The notes beneath the pieces were generated by a model. That model ran no database searches. It was not told where the DNA came from and saw nothing but the letters and a program-made list of their open reading frames with translations. The position numbers were made by a program, and so were the translations under genes. Shown in pieces: positions 52,670 through 63,690 of a DNA stretch of 64,000 nt (positions are counted from its first letter, which is position 1; every line of letters begins with the position of its first letter). Source of the DNA: Bugula neritina (Eukaryota > Bryozoa > Gymnolaemata > Cheilostomatida > Bugulidae); NCBI GenBank assembly GCA_964035545.1, contig OZ037770.1, forward strand, positions 8,874,973 through 8,938,972, read 5' to 3'.

Positions 52670-54650
52670 TTATGCTTTTGTGATCCATACTTCGTTATGT
52701 CTCTTGAAGTAGACCCGAGGACCATCATAACCTGCTGTGAAGAACATGGGGTCTACAGTGTAGGAATTGCCGTCTTTAGTCAAGTCTTTCTTAAGCTGTT
52801 CAAACTCTGGGATGAATCTATTTCCAAGGATGTAGTACTTTGGTGGAAGTATTGTGTTGAATGTTCTGAAGTATGAAAAATAATTGTTATTATTATTCAC
52901 ACAGGTTGGGGTTATGCAAAACATAATATAACTCTATATATATTCTATTAGTATGCTATAATATTTTTACAGCATAAATAATAGTACTATTGTTTTTGCT
53001 TTGTGCATAATAATTAGAGTTTACTACTTATAGTTTAAAAAGGCAACAATTCGTGGTATAATAGTTATTTCTACTGAAGAGGAACTACAAAAAAAATTTT
53101 CCAACTAATTGAATATGACAAAGCTATATCATATTTTGTTTAATTGGAATATTTCAAATAAATCTGCTCAATACAACATAAACAACAGTAATTTACTACA
53201 TTTTTTATTTGAAAATAAGTATGATATTGTAAGTTATTGGTGCAAAAACTCTCACAAATATATTATGAAGTACAATTTAGTAGTTAACAACTTACAAAAT
53301 ACAAGTTACATATGACTAATTGTTTGTAACAATGTATTGCATTGGATGACACAGCCTATACTAGTTTAATGCTAGTTATTTTAAGTTAATTCAAAGAATA
53401 TTCTAGTCTGAGATAGTTCGTAAATTGGCCATTATACAAATTATTAAGGATATTCTCACCTGACATAGAACTGTGCTCTTGGAGCTCTGTGAATGAAAAC
53501 GCTAGCGTCATTTGGTGTTGGAGTATTCTCACTGAACTCACTTGGAACCATGAAACTCATGAACACAGCATTCTCTGAATGACTGGAAACCACTGGAGCT
53601 GTCATCTTCATAGTTTGATCTATAATTACATATAATATAAACCGGTTACAAAATGCCAAACTCAATTATTGCTAGATGTCACACATACATGTTGACAGAT
53701 GTCACATTCACCTGTTTAAAAGTGTCACACTAACATTTTACTATAAATGTCACAATTGCATACGCATTAATAGATGTAAATGATTATTTCAGGTGGTTGT
53801 CTATTTTTCTTATAGTATGTGAAGTAATTTTGAATCTCTAAGTCTATATACCGACCAAGCAGTAAATCTTAAAGGTCAAAAGGTCACAATAAATTGCATT
53901 TAGTTCCACTCACTCATGTTATTGGCTCCACTGATGTAGTCAAACAGTTTGAAGAAAGCTGGTGAGACTGAAGTTCTATCTTCCCAATACTTCTTCTCTA
54001 GCCCATCCATCTTTACTGAAACCCAGACTGTAGGGGCGTAATCTCTTAACTCATAAGTCTGCAAGAATATTTAGGTTGATTTTAAGGATAAGCTTGAAGA
54101 CTTTCAAAATTTTATTGCTATTTTGTATATACATATTTACAAAATAAAATAGTTAAGTACAAGCCTTCTGTTTTATCAACACTTTAAATGCTACAGTCAA
54201 AAAACTCAAGTAGGTACATTTGGGACAGATATTTAAATTATAGTCAATTGCTTTTGATAAGTTATATAGGAGCAGCAATGGAGAAGTTGATAAAAGCCTG
54301 TGTTCTAGATAAGAAATTTAGCAACAGAAGCCAAGCCAAGATGTGTCAACAGAAATTAAATAGCTTAGACTATTACAATTTCTCTACCTGAATGCATGCT
54401 GCTTTTTATGTAAAATCAAATAACAAGCATAAAGTACTTTATTGAGAAACTACTGAACTAAGCTCTTAAATTCTGTTACAAGAAAGTATTTACCATATGA
54501 CATGAAATGTTGCTAAAAAAACTAAAATTTACTTACATCAAAGTGTTGAATTACTTCATACTCTGGACATTCGTGGTCTTTACAGAAATCAGGAGCTGAT
54601 AGAACAAGCTGTGAGAGAGTGAGAGAGATGACTAGTAGTAGAAGTGCCAT
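52670..54650 (-). CDS. Secreted SOUL-family haem-binding protein, copy A, 204 aa
   Basis: SOUL/HEBP proteins bind haem or related tetrapyrroles; HEBP1 and HEBP2 are the vertebrate members. Exons on the minus strand: 54537-54650, 53914-54058, 53460-53619 and 52670-52865, with phases 0, 1 and 2. Residues 1-19 (MALLLLVISLTLSQLVLSA) form a signal peptide, so this copy is exported, unlike HEBP1. Family landmarks follow in order: CPEYEVIQHFD, YELRDYAPTVWVSV, FFKLFDYISGANNM, KMTAPVV, then PTPNDASVFIHRAPRAQFYV, FIPEFEQLKKDL and FTAGYDGP with VYFKRHNEVWI at the end. Length fits the family. A CKDHEC pair right after the signal could form a disulphide. An AATAAA (TTTATT at 52477-52482 on the plus strand) lies about 190 bp past the stop. 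Confidence 0.93.
53676..53780. repeat. Degenerate ATGTCACA repeats in the SOUL copy A intron
   Basis: Several copies of AGATGTCACA/AAGTGTCACA at roughly 20-25-bp spacing. The matching intron of copy B (58398-58480) has the same array, and a longer one flanks the fold-back element at 63161. Confidence 0.65.
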
Positions 54651-54738
54651 GTTGTGTAAGTAGATGTCACTGTAGGTAGTTGACACTGGTCTGCAGGTAG
54701 TTGAATAATGACAAACTCACTATGTTGGCTGTTTTATA
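54651..54738 (-). promoter_or_regulatory. TATA promoter and 5' leader of SOUL copy A
   Basis: On the minus strand TATAAAAC (54738-54731) lies 81 bp upstream of the ATG; the transcript should start near 54705 and no leader intron is needed. Confidence 0.65.
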
Positions 54739-55674
54739 GTGACAGGTTATCAATGTTATATAAGCTGAGCAAACACTTCTGTTGGTTTACACCAAGCCCT
54801 TGCCAAGTGCAATTTAAATTTTTTACATAACAAATGATCACGTAAACTGCAAGTGTTATGCATATTGTTACAATATTATATTATATATTATATTATTATC
54901 ACGATTTGTAAATTAATCGGTGACAAGAGGGTGCATGCAAAGCTATATTTAAAAAGGCATTTTAGAGGCAAAATGGCCAACACAGTATGTATTTTAAAAC
55001 TGTTTTATAAATATTGCATGGCTCTATAAATATTTCCAAGAAAAGGAAAAATTAAACACCAAGTATCAATGATCATTTATTTTATTTATCTGTAATTTAG
55101 ATCTGTATTTACAAAAGCCTGGATAAAAAATAAAAAAGAAAAACCGTAAACCAAAAATTGCGGACATTAACCATGCAGGTACGATGAACGATTATAAGCT
55201 GTATAATACATAAATAACTATAAAAAAGTAGCTTGTCAATTCAGTAAGTGCTAAAAATAAATATCAATTTCACTGTAGTCTTTTTTGTGCATTGAATGAG
55301 AAAATTAGTTAGTAAATAAAAGTTATGCAAGCCTTGAAATTTAACGTGATACTGATAAGTGATGTGTGAGGTCACGTTCTACACAGCATGTGTGCACTGC
55401 ATGGGAGTATTTACTGAGCAGGCACCAGGTTGAGATAACCAACTTTAATTTCAAATTTATGCTAACAACTTTCTATTTATATAGTAAGGCAGCACGTGTA
55501 TAACAAGAAGGGGTCATAATATGGTACATAGTATGATTCATGATCTTTTGCAATTTATTAACAAGATAAGTTGTAATTGTGTAAAACTTTATAACAGAAG
55601 TTGATATTGGTTCTAGCTTTTTGTATTGTAGGATACACTGCAACGTGTCATTGCTGTCTGCTATGAATTTAGGC

Positions 55675-55940
55675 AAAATGGCACAGGTAATAATGGTGCA
55701 AATGGCAAAATAGATAAAAATCGCATATAGACGTTAACTTTTTTCAAACCTCAAACTCAAACCCATAACCCTTTAACCCCAACCTCAAACTGAAATACTC
55801 ATTCCAAACATCTAACCCAAACTCTTATATTGAAAATGGGTTATTTTTACCTACTTTGCCATTTGTGCCATTATTACCTGTGCCATTAATACCAGTGCCA
55901 TTTTTACCTGTACTATTTTACTGGTGCCATTGTTACTGGA
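55675..55940. repeat. Palindromic element with TGCCATT-type minisatellite, first unit
   Basis: GGCACAGGTAATAATGG with following bases (55679-55720) is the reverse complement of 55851-55899 (CCATTATTACCTGTGCC). To the right, short units of the form TGCCATTNNTACC repeat five or six times up to about 55940. The middle is a C/A-rich stretch of CAAACCC-like words. The same element lies in the second unit, where a MITE interrupts it. Confidence 0.6.
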
Positions 55941-56156
55941 CACTCCCTGCTATATGCCATGGAATGAAATTAGCTGCTATAGGTATTGAACCAGCATGGT
56001 GATATTATATAACCTTTATGATGTTTAAAAAGTTGCAAGGTGTCTCTGTTGATTAGACTAATGTAAAATGAGGGTAGTGTAGTACTACCCCTAGGAAGTT
56101 TAAGGGCTGGCAGATTCCAGGAACTGGAGTTCTGGGTGGGATGTAGTATTGTTTTT

Positions 56157-56230
56157 CACTCATAGTGTAATGGATAGCACTCTGGTTTGTAAGTTAAAAG
56201 TATGCAGTTAGATTCCTAGTGAGGGTAGAA
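56157..56230 (+). repeat. tRNA-like repeat head, first unit
   Basis: CATAGTGTAATGGATAGCAC then CTGGTTTGTAAGTTA resembles the first half of a tRNA; the B-box side (TTAGATTCCTAG) is degenerate. Shared with 61386-61460 by the tandem duplication and with 9819-9895 as a dispersed copy. Confidence 0.45.
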
Positions 56231-57447
56231 ATTTTTACAACTGAAGTCCAAGAGTTTTGAGGATGTTATTGAGTATAATTATTTCATCAGAAGTATCCCA
56301 AAAGCTGTAGACCTTGAAAGTATTGGCAATACATTTTAGTTTAAACATGGTTAGCATGCTGCACACAGGAGAGAACAAAATTATTATATATTAAAAATAG
56401 TTTCTTTGAAAGCCTAAACTAAAGTGACATAGCATTAGAATTTTCATTCATGATGTGAGAAATATAAGCCAAAGACCATGTTAGCGATAAGTTACAACCA
56501 ACATTCTTATAGTTCACAGGCTATAAATATCTACCTAAAACAAAATATATACCTACTAAGCTGCGACTATGTATATTTGCTTGTATAGTAATACTAGTGT
56601 TTCATTTGTAGTAGAAAATTTACAATATTATAATATTTTCCTATTGAGTATAATGTAGAGTTGTGTCCTCAATCCAAGAAGCCATGTTGGTCATTAGAAA
56701 ACTTAGTATTAATGCCAAAAACAAAGAGTATTGCTGAGCATTGAAGGCACGGAGCTCACATTGTTCTCAAAGCTTTCTGTACTAAGATAAACTTACTATA
56801 ATCCATCATTTTGATCTAATATATTGTTGTAATTGACAAAGTGAATGCTGCAAATAGAAACTAACTTAGTCATAATCAGTTAGTGTTGAGACAGAAATCA
56901 CATGAAGTACAAAAGCACGTAACATCATTTGAAGAGTAAATAAGTAAAGCAAAATTCATATAAGGTACACTTCGGCAGGTAATCAGGAAAAGCCAGAGAG
57001 CATAATATAGACTCGCTGTCGGAAGTCTAGATTAGCTGGAGCTAAGCTATGGTATATAATATCTATATAATATGTTATTTTGCATTCTATATTATATTAA
57101 TGTATTTCAAAATCATTTTAAGTTTCAAGAAACTTTGATGAAGTTATTTTGGTTCTTGAAATAATATAATGAACTTTTAAGTAAATAAATTATAACTATT
57201 AAGAAACCTTTTAAAGTGTTATAATGTTTTATTGTAGATATTTTATCATACTAAAAACATCAAAAATATATATATACAATATTAAAACATTTTTACTTCA
57301 TACATTCAACTCCTACTATAATATGTATTAAAAAATTATAAAAGTGTGTTTAATGTGTCATCATTTGAAAGGATATTAAGTCAGATCGGCCTTGAATGTG
57401 AAACGCAGATCATAAATATAAAAACACAGCTGTTTACTATTGAGAGT

Positions 57448-59482
57448 TTATGCTTTTGTGATCCACACTTCGTTATGTCTCTTGAAATAGACCCGAGGAC
57501 CGTCATAACCTGCTGTGAAAAACATGGGGTCTACAGTGTAGGAATTGCCGTCTTTAGTCAAGTCTTTCTTGAGCTGTTCGAACTCTGGGATGAATCTGTT
57601 TCCAAGGATGTAGAACTTTGGTGGAAGTATTGTGTTGAATGTTCTACAGTATGACAAATAATGGTAGCTGTCATTATTTACACATATTTGGGTAATCTAA
57701 TATGCTAATATGCTAATCTGTTAATGCTAATATTTCTTTAGCAAGGTTTAAATGCCACTACTTAGTTGAAGACATGTAGTTTCTCATTGCTATTGTACAA
57801 ATAATTCAACAGTAGTTATAGTGTTTTCCATATATTTTGCCATAATAATTAGAGTTTACCAGTTTGTTACAAAAGATCATGGTTTGTGGTATCATGAATA
57901 GTCATTTCTACTCAAAAAGAATTATACAAGATGATATTTCCCACTAAGAGAATATAATAAATTTACATCAAGTTTTGTTTGACAAAAATAATTTTAAAAA
58001 ATCTTCCCAATAAAACATTAAAAAATTGTTTTTCTAATCTAAAAATAAGTATGATTATAAGTTATTGGTGCAACAATCATAGCATTGTATTGCATTGAAT
58101 CAATCAACTTATGCTAAAGCAATAATAGTTTCTATAGGAATCCAAAAACTATTCTAATATTCTAATAGGGTACGTAGATAGGAATGTATAATTTCATTGA
58201 AATATTCTCACCTGACATAGAACTGTGCTCTTGGAGCTCTGTGAATGAAAACGCTAGCGTCATTTGGTGTTGGAGGATTCTCACTGAACTCACTTGGAAC
58301 CATGAAACTCATGAACACAGCATTCTCAGAATGACTGGAAACAACTGGAGCAGTCATTTTCATAGTTTGATCTGTAATTATATAATATAAACCTGTTAGT
58401 AGATGTCAGTAAAACATGTCACTAGATGTCACATCTACCTGTCACTGGATGTCACACTAACATACTACTAGATGTCATAAATATACATTAATAGAAGTGA
58501 ATGACTATTATAAATGCTTGTCTATTTTAATAGTATGTGAAGTAACTTTGAATCTCTAAGTCTATATAGTATTCTGTTATCTTATATTTTAGCATATTGT
58601 TATTATATAATATAATATATTATATAATAATAATATGTTGTTTTATCTATTAAATACTCCAAAAGTCAGAGTAAATTGAATATAGTTCAACTCACTCATG
58701 TTATTGGCTCCACTGATGTAGTCAAACAGTTTGAAGAAAGCTGGTGAGACTGAAGTTCTATCTTCCCAATACTTCTTCTCTAGCCCGTCCATCTTTACTG
58801 AAACCCATACTGTAGGGGCGTACTCTCTCAGCTCATAAGTCTGCAAGAATATTTAGATTGAATCTAAGGCTAAACTCGACGACTTTCAAAAAATTATCAA
58901 TATCTCAACTTGTATATACATATTTTACAAAACAAAATAGTCAAGTATAAGTTTTTGTCATACCAAAATTTAAAAATGTATACAGTCCAAAAGCTTAAGG
59001 TCATTATGAGACAGTTATTTATAATAGAGTCAAAATGCTGTTGATGTTACAGGTGCAGCAATGGAAAAGTTGAAAATAGCCTGTGTTCTAGATAAGAAAT
59101 AATGTAGCTACAGAAAATCTTTATGTTAAACCAGGGCCCCAAACTAAGCCAAATTTCATCAGCAGGAATTAATTAATAGCTTAGAGCCTTGGACTAGTAA
59201 AATTTCTCAGCTGTTGCACCAAAATGCAGGCTGCTTTTTATGGAAAATTAAATAACCAGCACAAAGTATTTTAATAAAAAACTTTTAAATTCTCCTGCAA
59301 CAAAGTATCTATCATATGACTTGAAATTTTCCAGAGCACCAAAAAATGTGACAATAAAATTTACTTACATCAAAGTGTTGAATCACTTCATACTCTGGAC
59401 ATTCGTGGTCTTTACAAAAATCAGGAGCTGCTAGAACAAGCTGTGAGAGAGTGAGAGAGATGACTAGTAGTAGAAGTGCCAT
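57448..59482 (-). CDS. Secreted SOUL-family haem-binding protein, copy B, 204 aa
   Basis: Exons on the minus strand: 59369-59482, 58696-58840, 58212-58371 and 57448-57643, identical in length and phase to copy A. I chose MALLLL as start because it is shared with copy A; the in-frame ATG at 59518 extends the leader and is not conserved. The only residue changes noticed against copy A are conservative: LSAP to LAAP at the signal peptide end, LRDYAP to LREYAP, and PKYYILG to PKFYILG. Both copies are open with intact splice sites, so both appear functional. TTTATT on the plus strand at 57228-57233 would give AATAAA about 215 bp past the stop. Confidence 0.93.
58398..58480. repeat. Degenerate ATGTCACA repeats in the SOUL copy B intron
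   Basis: AGATGTCACATCTACC, GGATGTCACACTAAC and AGATGTCATAAAT units, corresponding to those at 53676-53780 in copy A. Confidence 0.6.
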
Positions 59483-59572
59483 GTTGAATAAGTAGATGTC
59501 ACTGTAGGTAGTTGACACTGGTCTGCAGGTGGTTGAATAATGACATACTCACTATATGTTGGCTGTTTTATA
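59483..59572 (-). promoter_or_regulatory. TATA promoter and 5' leader of SOUL copy B
   Basis: On the minus strand TATAAAAC (59572-59565) lies 83 bp upstream of the ATG, with the leader sequence almost the same as in copy A. Confidence 0.65.
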
Positions 59573-60517
59573 GTGAAAGGTTATCATTGTTATATAAATT
59601 AAGCAAATACTTCTGTTGGTTTACACCAAGCTCCTGCCAAATGCAATTTAAATTTATTGCATAACAAAATTATGATCATGTAAACTGCACGTGTTATGCA
59701 TATTGCTACAATATTTTATTATATATTACATTATTATCATGATTTATAAAGTAATTGGTGGCAAGAGGGTGCATGCAAAGCTGTATTTAAAAAGGCCTTT
59801 TAGAGGCAAAATGGCCAACACAGTATGTATTTTAATATTGTTTTATAGATAATGTATGACTTTATAAACATTTCCGAGTACAGGAGTAAATAAACATCAA
59901 GTATTAATGATCATTTATTTCATTTATCTATAATTTAGATCTGTATTTACAAAAACCTAGATCAAAATAAACAAGAGAAACTGTAAGTTAGAAATATTGC
60001 TGACATTAACCATACAGGTACAAAGAATGATTATATCCTGTGTAATATATATGTAACTATAACACATTATTTTTTCAATTCAATAAGTACTACAAATAAA
60101 TATAAGTTTCACTGTAGATAGTCTTTTTTGTGCATCGAATGAGAAAATTAGTTAGTAAATGAAAGTTATGCAAGCCTTGAAATTTAACGTGATACTGATA
60201 AGTTATGTGTGAGGTCACGTTCTACACAGCATGAGTGCACTGCATGAGAGTATTTACTGAGCAGGCACCAGGTTGAGATAACCAACTTTACTTTCAAATT
60301 TATGCTAACAACTTTCTATTTATATGGTGAGGCAGCACATGTAACAGTACTGGGGGGTCATAATATAGTATGTAATACGATTTGTAATCTTATGCAACTT
60401 ATTAACATGATATGATTTAATTGTCTGAAACTTTATAACAGAAGTTGATATTGGTTCTAGCTTTTTATATTGTAGGATACACTGCAACGCGTCACAGCTG
60501 TCTGCTATGAATTTAGG

Positions 60518-61136
60518 TAAAATGCCCCAGGTAATAATGGCACAACTGGCAAAGTAGGTAAAAATGGCACATTGTTGCTACATTTCTTCAAACCTCAAAC
60601 TCAAACCCATAACCTTTAAACCCCAACCTCAAACTGAAATACCCATTCCAAAACCTAAATCTTATCCCAAACACCTAATTCAAACCCTTAAGACCTGGCC
60701 TCACGATCGTGAGAATCACACGAAATTGTGTGACGATTTTCGTGAGTTATGACCAGTCACACACTTGTCGGACAAAACACATAATAAACAGTCCATGAAT
60801 GAGTCTTGCATGAGGTACAAACAACAGGAAATTGCCAAATAGAGAAAAGTGGTAGAAATAGAATAATTGCTGTTGCTAAAATTCTATTGACCAATCAAAT
60901 GGTACTTATCGATTGTGATTTTTTGTCCATCGTCATCGTTGTGTACACCCAACAAAGACGATTTTGTTTGAATTCCCTCAAATTTTCTCGTACGATTGTG
61001 TTTTTGTGTCAAATAGACGATTTCGTGTGATTCTCACGATCGTGAGGCCAGGCCTTTACATTAAATATGTGTCATTTTTACCTACTTTGCCATTTGTGCC
61101 CTTATTACCTGTGCCATTTTACTGGTGCCATTGTTA
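60518..61136. repeat. Palindromic TGCCATT element, second unit, split by a MITE
   Basis: Left arm about 60518-60572 (CCCAGGTAATAATGGCAC) and right arm about 61068-61136 (TTTACCTACTTTGCC, TTATTACCTGTGCC) correspond to the element at 55675-55940, with the MITE at 60691-61055 inserted between. Confidence 0.6.
60691..61055. mobile_element. PIF/Harbinger-like MITE, 365 bp, with TTA target duplication
   Basis: The first 36 bp (starting AGACCTGGCCTCACGATCGT) and the reverse complement of the last 36 bp (starting AGGCCTGGCCTCACGATCGT) differ at one base. TTA flanks both ends (60688-60690 and 61056-61058). A 3-bp TTA duplication is typical of PIF/Harbinger. The empty site is visible in the first duplication unit, so it inserted after the tandem duplication. 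No transposase is encoded. Confidence 0.85.
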
Positions 61137-61385
61137 CCAGACACTGCCTGCTATATGCCATGCAATAAAATTAGCTGCTAGGTATTGAACCAGCATAATG
61201 GTGATATTATATAACCTGCATGATGTTTAAAAAGTTGCAAGATGTCTCTGATGATTAGACTAATGTAAAATGTGTGTAGTGTAGCACTACTCCTAAGAAG
61301 TCTAGGGGCCGGTGGATTCCACAAACTCACAGAATGTTATGGAGGAGGGCACTGAAGTTCTGGGTGGAATGTAGTGTTGTTTTTC

Positions 61386-61460
61386 CTTCATAGTGTAATG
61401 GTTTGCACACTAGTTTGCAAGTTAGAGGTATACAGGTTGATCTTCAGTGCAAGAGGTTAA
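61386..61460 (+). repeat. tRNA-like repeat head, second unit
   Basis: CATAGTGTAATGGTTTGCAC then CTAGTTTGCAAGTTA, the duplicate of 56157-56230. Confidence 0.45.
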
Positions 61461-62350
61461 AGGTTTTTGCAACTGAAGTCTTTGCGTTATAAAAATGTTA
61501 TTGAGTGATGTATTCATAATAAGAAGTATCCTAAAAATTGCAGACCTTGAAAGTAATGGCAATATGTTTTATTTTAAATAACTGACAAACATGGTTGACG
61601 TAATGCACACAGGATGGAATAAAACTATCATATAAAAAGGAGCTTCTTTGGAAACCTAAACTAAACTGTTATAGTATTTGAATATTCATTCATATTCTGA
61701 GAAATAGCCAAAGAGCATTTTAGCTAAAAGTTTGAATCAATATTCTTATAGTTCACAGGCTAAAATAACTAAAATAAAATAAATACACCTTATAAGCTGT
61801 GACTATGTATATTTACTTGTATAGTAATACTAGTGTTTCATTTGTAATAGAAAATACACAATATAATATTTTCCTATTGAGTAAAATGTAGAGTTGTCTC
61901 CTCATTCCAAGAAGCTATGTTGGTCATTAGAAAACTTAGTATAAATACAAAAAACAAAGAGTATTGCTGAGCATTGAGGGCAGGGAGCGTACATTGATTT
62001 CAACACTTTCTGTACTGAGAAAAATTTATTAAACTCCATCATTTTAATCTAATATATTCTTGTGATTGAGGAAGTGAATGTTACAAATAGCAAATAACTT
62101 GGTCATAATCAATTTAAGTGTTAAGACAGAAGGCACATGAAGTACAAAACCATGTAAAACCATCTGAAGAATAAAACAGAACACAATTACTCTTTGGCAG
62201 GTGATCAGAATAGTCAGACAGGAAACACTCTTTGTCTAAAGTCTAGACTATGAGCTAAGCTATAGTATCTCAGCTACACGTTACTAACACTTGCTGACTG
62301 ATGTCACCATGCAGAGTGGTTGACTACAATAAGTGTCAGATATCAGACTG

Positions 62351-62536
62351 TCACCTTCTTTTATTAAACTGTTCTTCAATCCACTTAGAATTCTCATAAA
62401 ACTTAGAATCACCGAGTACAATGGAAGTTCTCTTATAGAAGTAGTAGTAAAACACGGCACTGACTCTCTGGATGCCAAACAGAACCCAGAAACTCGGTTG
62501 AGTCACATAAATTTTAGGGTCTAGCCACCTGAGTTG
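62351..62536 (-). CDS. TMEM138: TMEM138, last exon (61 codons); gene continues beyond the right edge
   Basis: TMEM138 is a four-pass membrane protein of the ciliary transition zone, linked to Joubert syndrome in humans. On the minus strand, after the acceptor TTTTGTTACAG, the exon reads QLRW and continues through WVLFGIQRVSAVFYYYFYKR, SIVLGDSKFYENSKWIEEQF and ends KRR. This matches the C-terminal part of vertebrate TMEM138: a conserved LRW, a last membrane segment, YFYKRT, LGD, FY and a basic end. The exon starts in phase 0. No earlier exon is visible between here and the window edge, so the preceding intron exceeds 1.4 kb and holds a SINE, a repeat array and a fold-back element. Confidence 0.85.
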   Translation of the reverse strand, partial: QLRWLDPKIYVTQPSFWVLFGIQRVSAVFYYYFYKRTSIVLGDSKFYENSKWIEEQFNKRR

Positions 62537-62659
62537 CTGTAACAAAATAACAGAAAGGGTTAGCACTAACTGTATTATAACGTGTAATAAAAACTTACTA
62601 ATTGTGCAATGATTTCAAAGAATCGAAAGGTTATGAAGCTATGCCACATATGAATTTAG

Positions 62660-62785
62660 GTCCTTAAGGGCTAAGGACTTAAATTTATTTGGGGCACAGG
62701 CGCAACTATGACTGGATGATTTTCCTAATATCACCAATGACCTTTACTTAAGTCAGTGCTCTAGCCCCTAAACCACCACTGCTCC
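62660..62785 (-). mobile_element. tRNA-derived SINE, copy 6, in the TMEM138 intron
   Basis: The minus strand reads GGAGCAGTGGTGGTTTAGGG at the head, then GGTCATTGGTGATATTAGGA, CATCCAGTCATAGTTGC and GCCCCAAATAAAT, matching the copy at 3901. The tail is cut short. Confidence 0.75.
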
Positions 62786-62914
62786 CTAGTCATTACACTT
62801 GATAAACTGAATACAACTCCATAAGCAGACAACTAGGCTGAGAAGAATCTACAAGCTACTTTGTATCACCAGCAGGGCAAGTAACTACCAATAACAAACC
62901 ATTCCACAGCAGTG

Positions 62915-63690
62915 CCAAGTGTCACATGAGTTAAATGCCACAGATGTCAAAGTGCCCTGGGTGTTGCATGTGTCACAAGTAGTAGGAACGTAGTAAATAA
63001 TATATGTGTGGCATGAGTGTCAAATAAAATAAATGATTCAAATGCTATGATTGTCACAACTATCTAGTGTCATCAGTGTGACAAAAAGCATGTGCAATGA
63101 ATGTCATAGATTCCAGGTGTAGTTATTTATGTCACAGATGTTAAAAGTCATTATTATCATATATGGGTCATTTTACTTAATTTAGTACACACTGGCAATC
63201 TCCAGTTTTTAGCTATTTTTCACAATTTATAGCTGCTAATGAACAAGGGCTTTTGCCTAAAACAAGTGAAATATCAATAAATACACCTAAATAATCAAGG
63301 TTCTAAGTTTTGCTTCATTTCTCATGATTTTTTCTTATTTATTCAGCTACTTTGGATTGCAGATCTTTACGAGAAAACCATAACGGTCCGCAATCGAAAG
63401 CAGCTAAAAAATTAGGAAAAAACATGGGAAATCAAGCCAAGTTAAAAAGAACCTTGATTATCAAGGTGAATTTATTGATATTTTACTAGTTTTGGGCAAA
63501 ACCCCATGTTCATTAGCAGCTAAGTTGTATAAAATGGCTAAAAAATGGATATTTCTAGTGTGTACTAAATTAAGTAAAATGACCCATATGTCAAATATCC
63601 CCAGTCTCACAAAAGTCATGTGTCATTATTGTCACAAGCAACAAATGTCAGTATCATCACATAGTCCAAGTCTTTAAAGTCACAGATAAA
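62915..63690. repeat. Degenerate TGTCAC array interrupted by the fold-back MITE
   Basis: Words such as GTGTCACA, ATGTCACA and GTGTCATC recur at about 15-25-bp spacing at 62915-63160 and again at 63590-63690. The MITE at 63161-63589 lies inside the array. Shorter arrays of the same word lie in the SOUL introns. Confidence 0.6.
63161..63589. mobile_element. Complete fold-back MITE, 429 bp
   Basis: The first 33 bp (starting ATATGGGTCATTTTACTTAA) and the last 33 bp are perfect inverted repeats. The pairing continues almost to the centre, so arms of about 200 bp fold into one long hairpin. Flanking TA at both ends is compatible with a TA target duplication of the Tc1/mariner type. A truncated relative lies at 14458-14814 and an end fragment at 28766. 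Confidence 0.85.

Larger units (their letters stand above)
51862..57050. repeat. First unit of a direct 5.2-kb tandem duplication
   Basis: Collinear with the second unit at about 57075-62270, from the TATTATTAGTGTATTTCAA region at its left edge, through the SOUL gene, the TGCCATT-rich palindromic element (55675-55940), the tRNA-like segment (56157) and the GTATTGCTGAGCATTGA region, to AGCTAAGCTATGGTAT at its right edge. Exons are nearly identical; introns and flanks have diverged by substitutions and small indels. This unit alone contains the segment at about 51957-52440. Confidence 0.85.
57075..62270. repeat. Second unit of the 5.2-kb tandem duplication
   Basis: Collinear with the unit at 51862-57050 (same order and strand of the SOUL gene and of the flanking elements). 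It carries a 365-bp MITE at 60691-61055 that the first unit lacks, and lacks the segment found at 51957-52440. Confidence 0.85.

Noticed and set aside
52568-52876. 102-codon plus-strand frame, repeated at 57346-57654
   Set aside because: It is antisense to the last SOUL exon; it appears conserved only because the exon is duplicated.
55740-55830. CAAACCC-like words resembling telomeric repeats, also at about 60590-60690
   Set aside because: The words are irregular and C/A-rich; no regular CCCTAA array exists, and they belong to the palindromic element.
62915-63690. Regularly spaced short repeats considered as a CRISPR-like array
   Set aside because: The repeats are short and degenerate, and the genome is eukaryotic.
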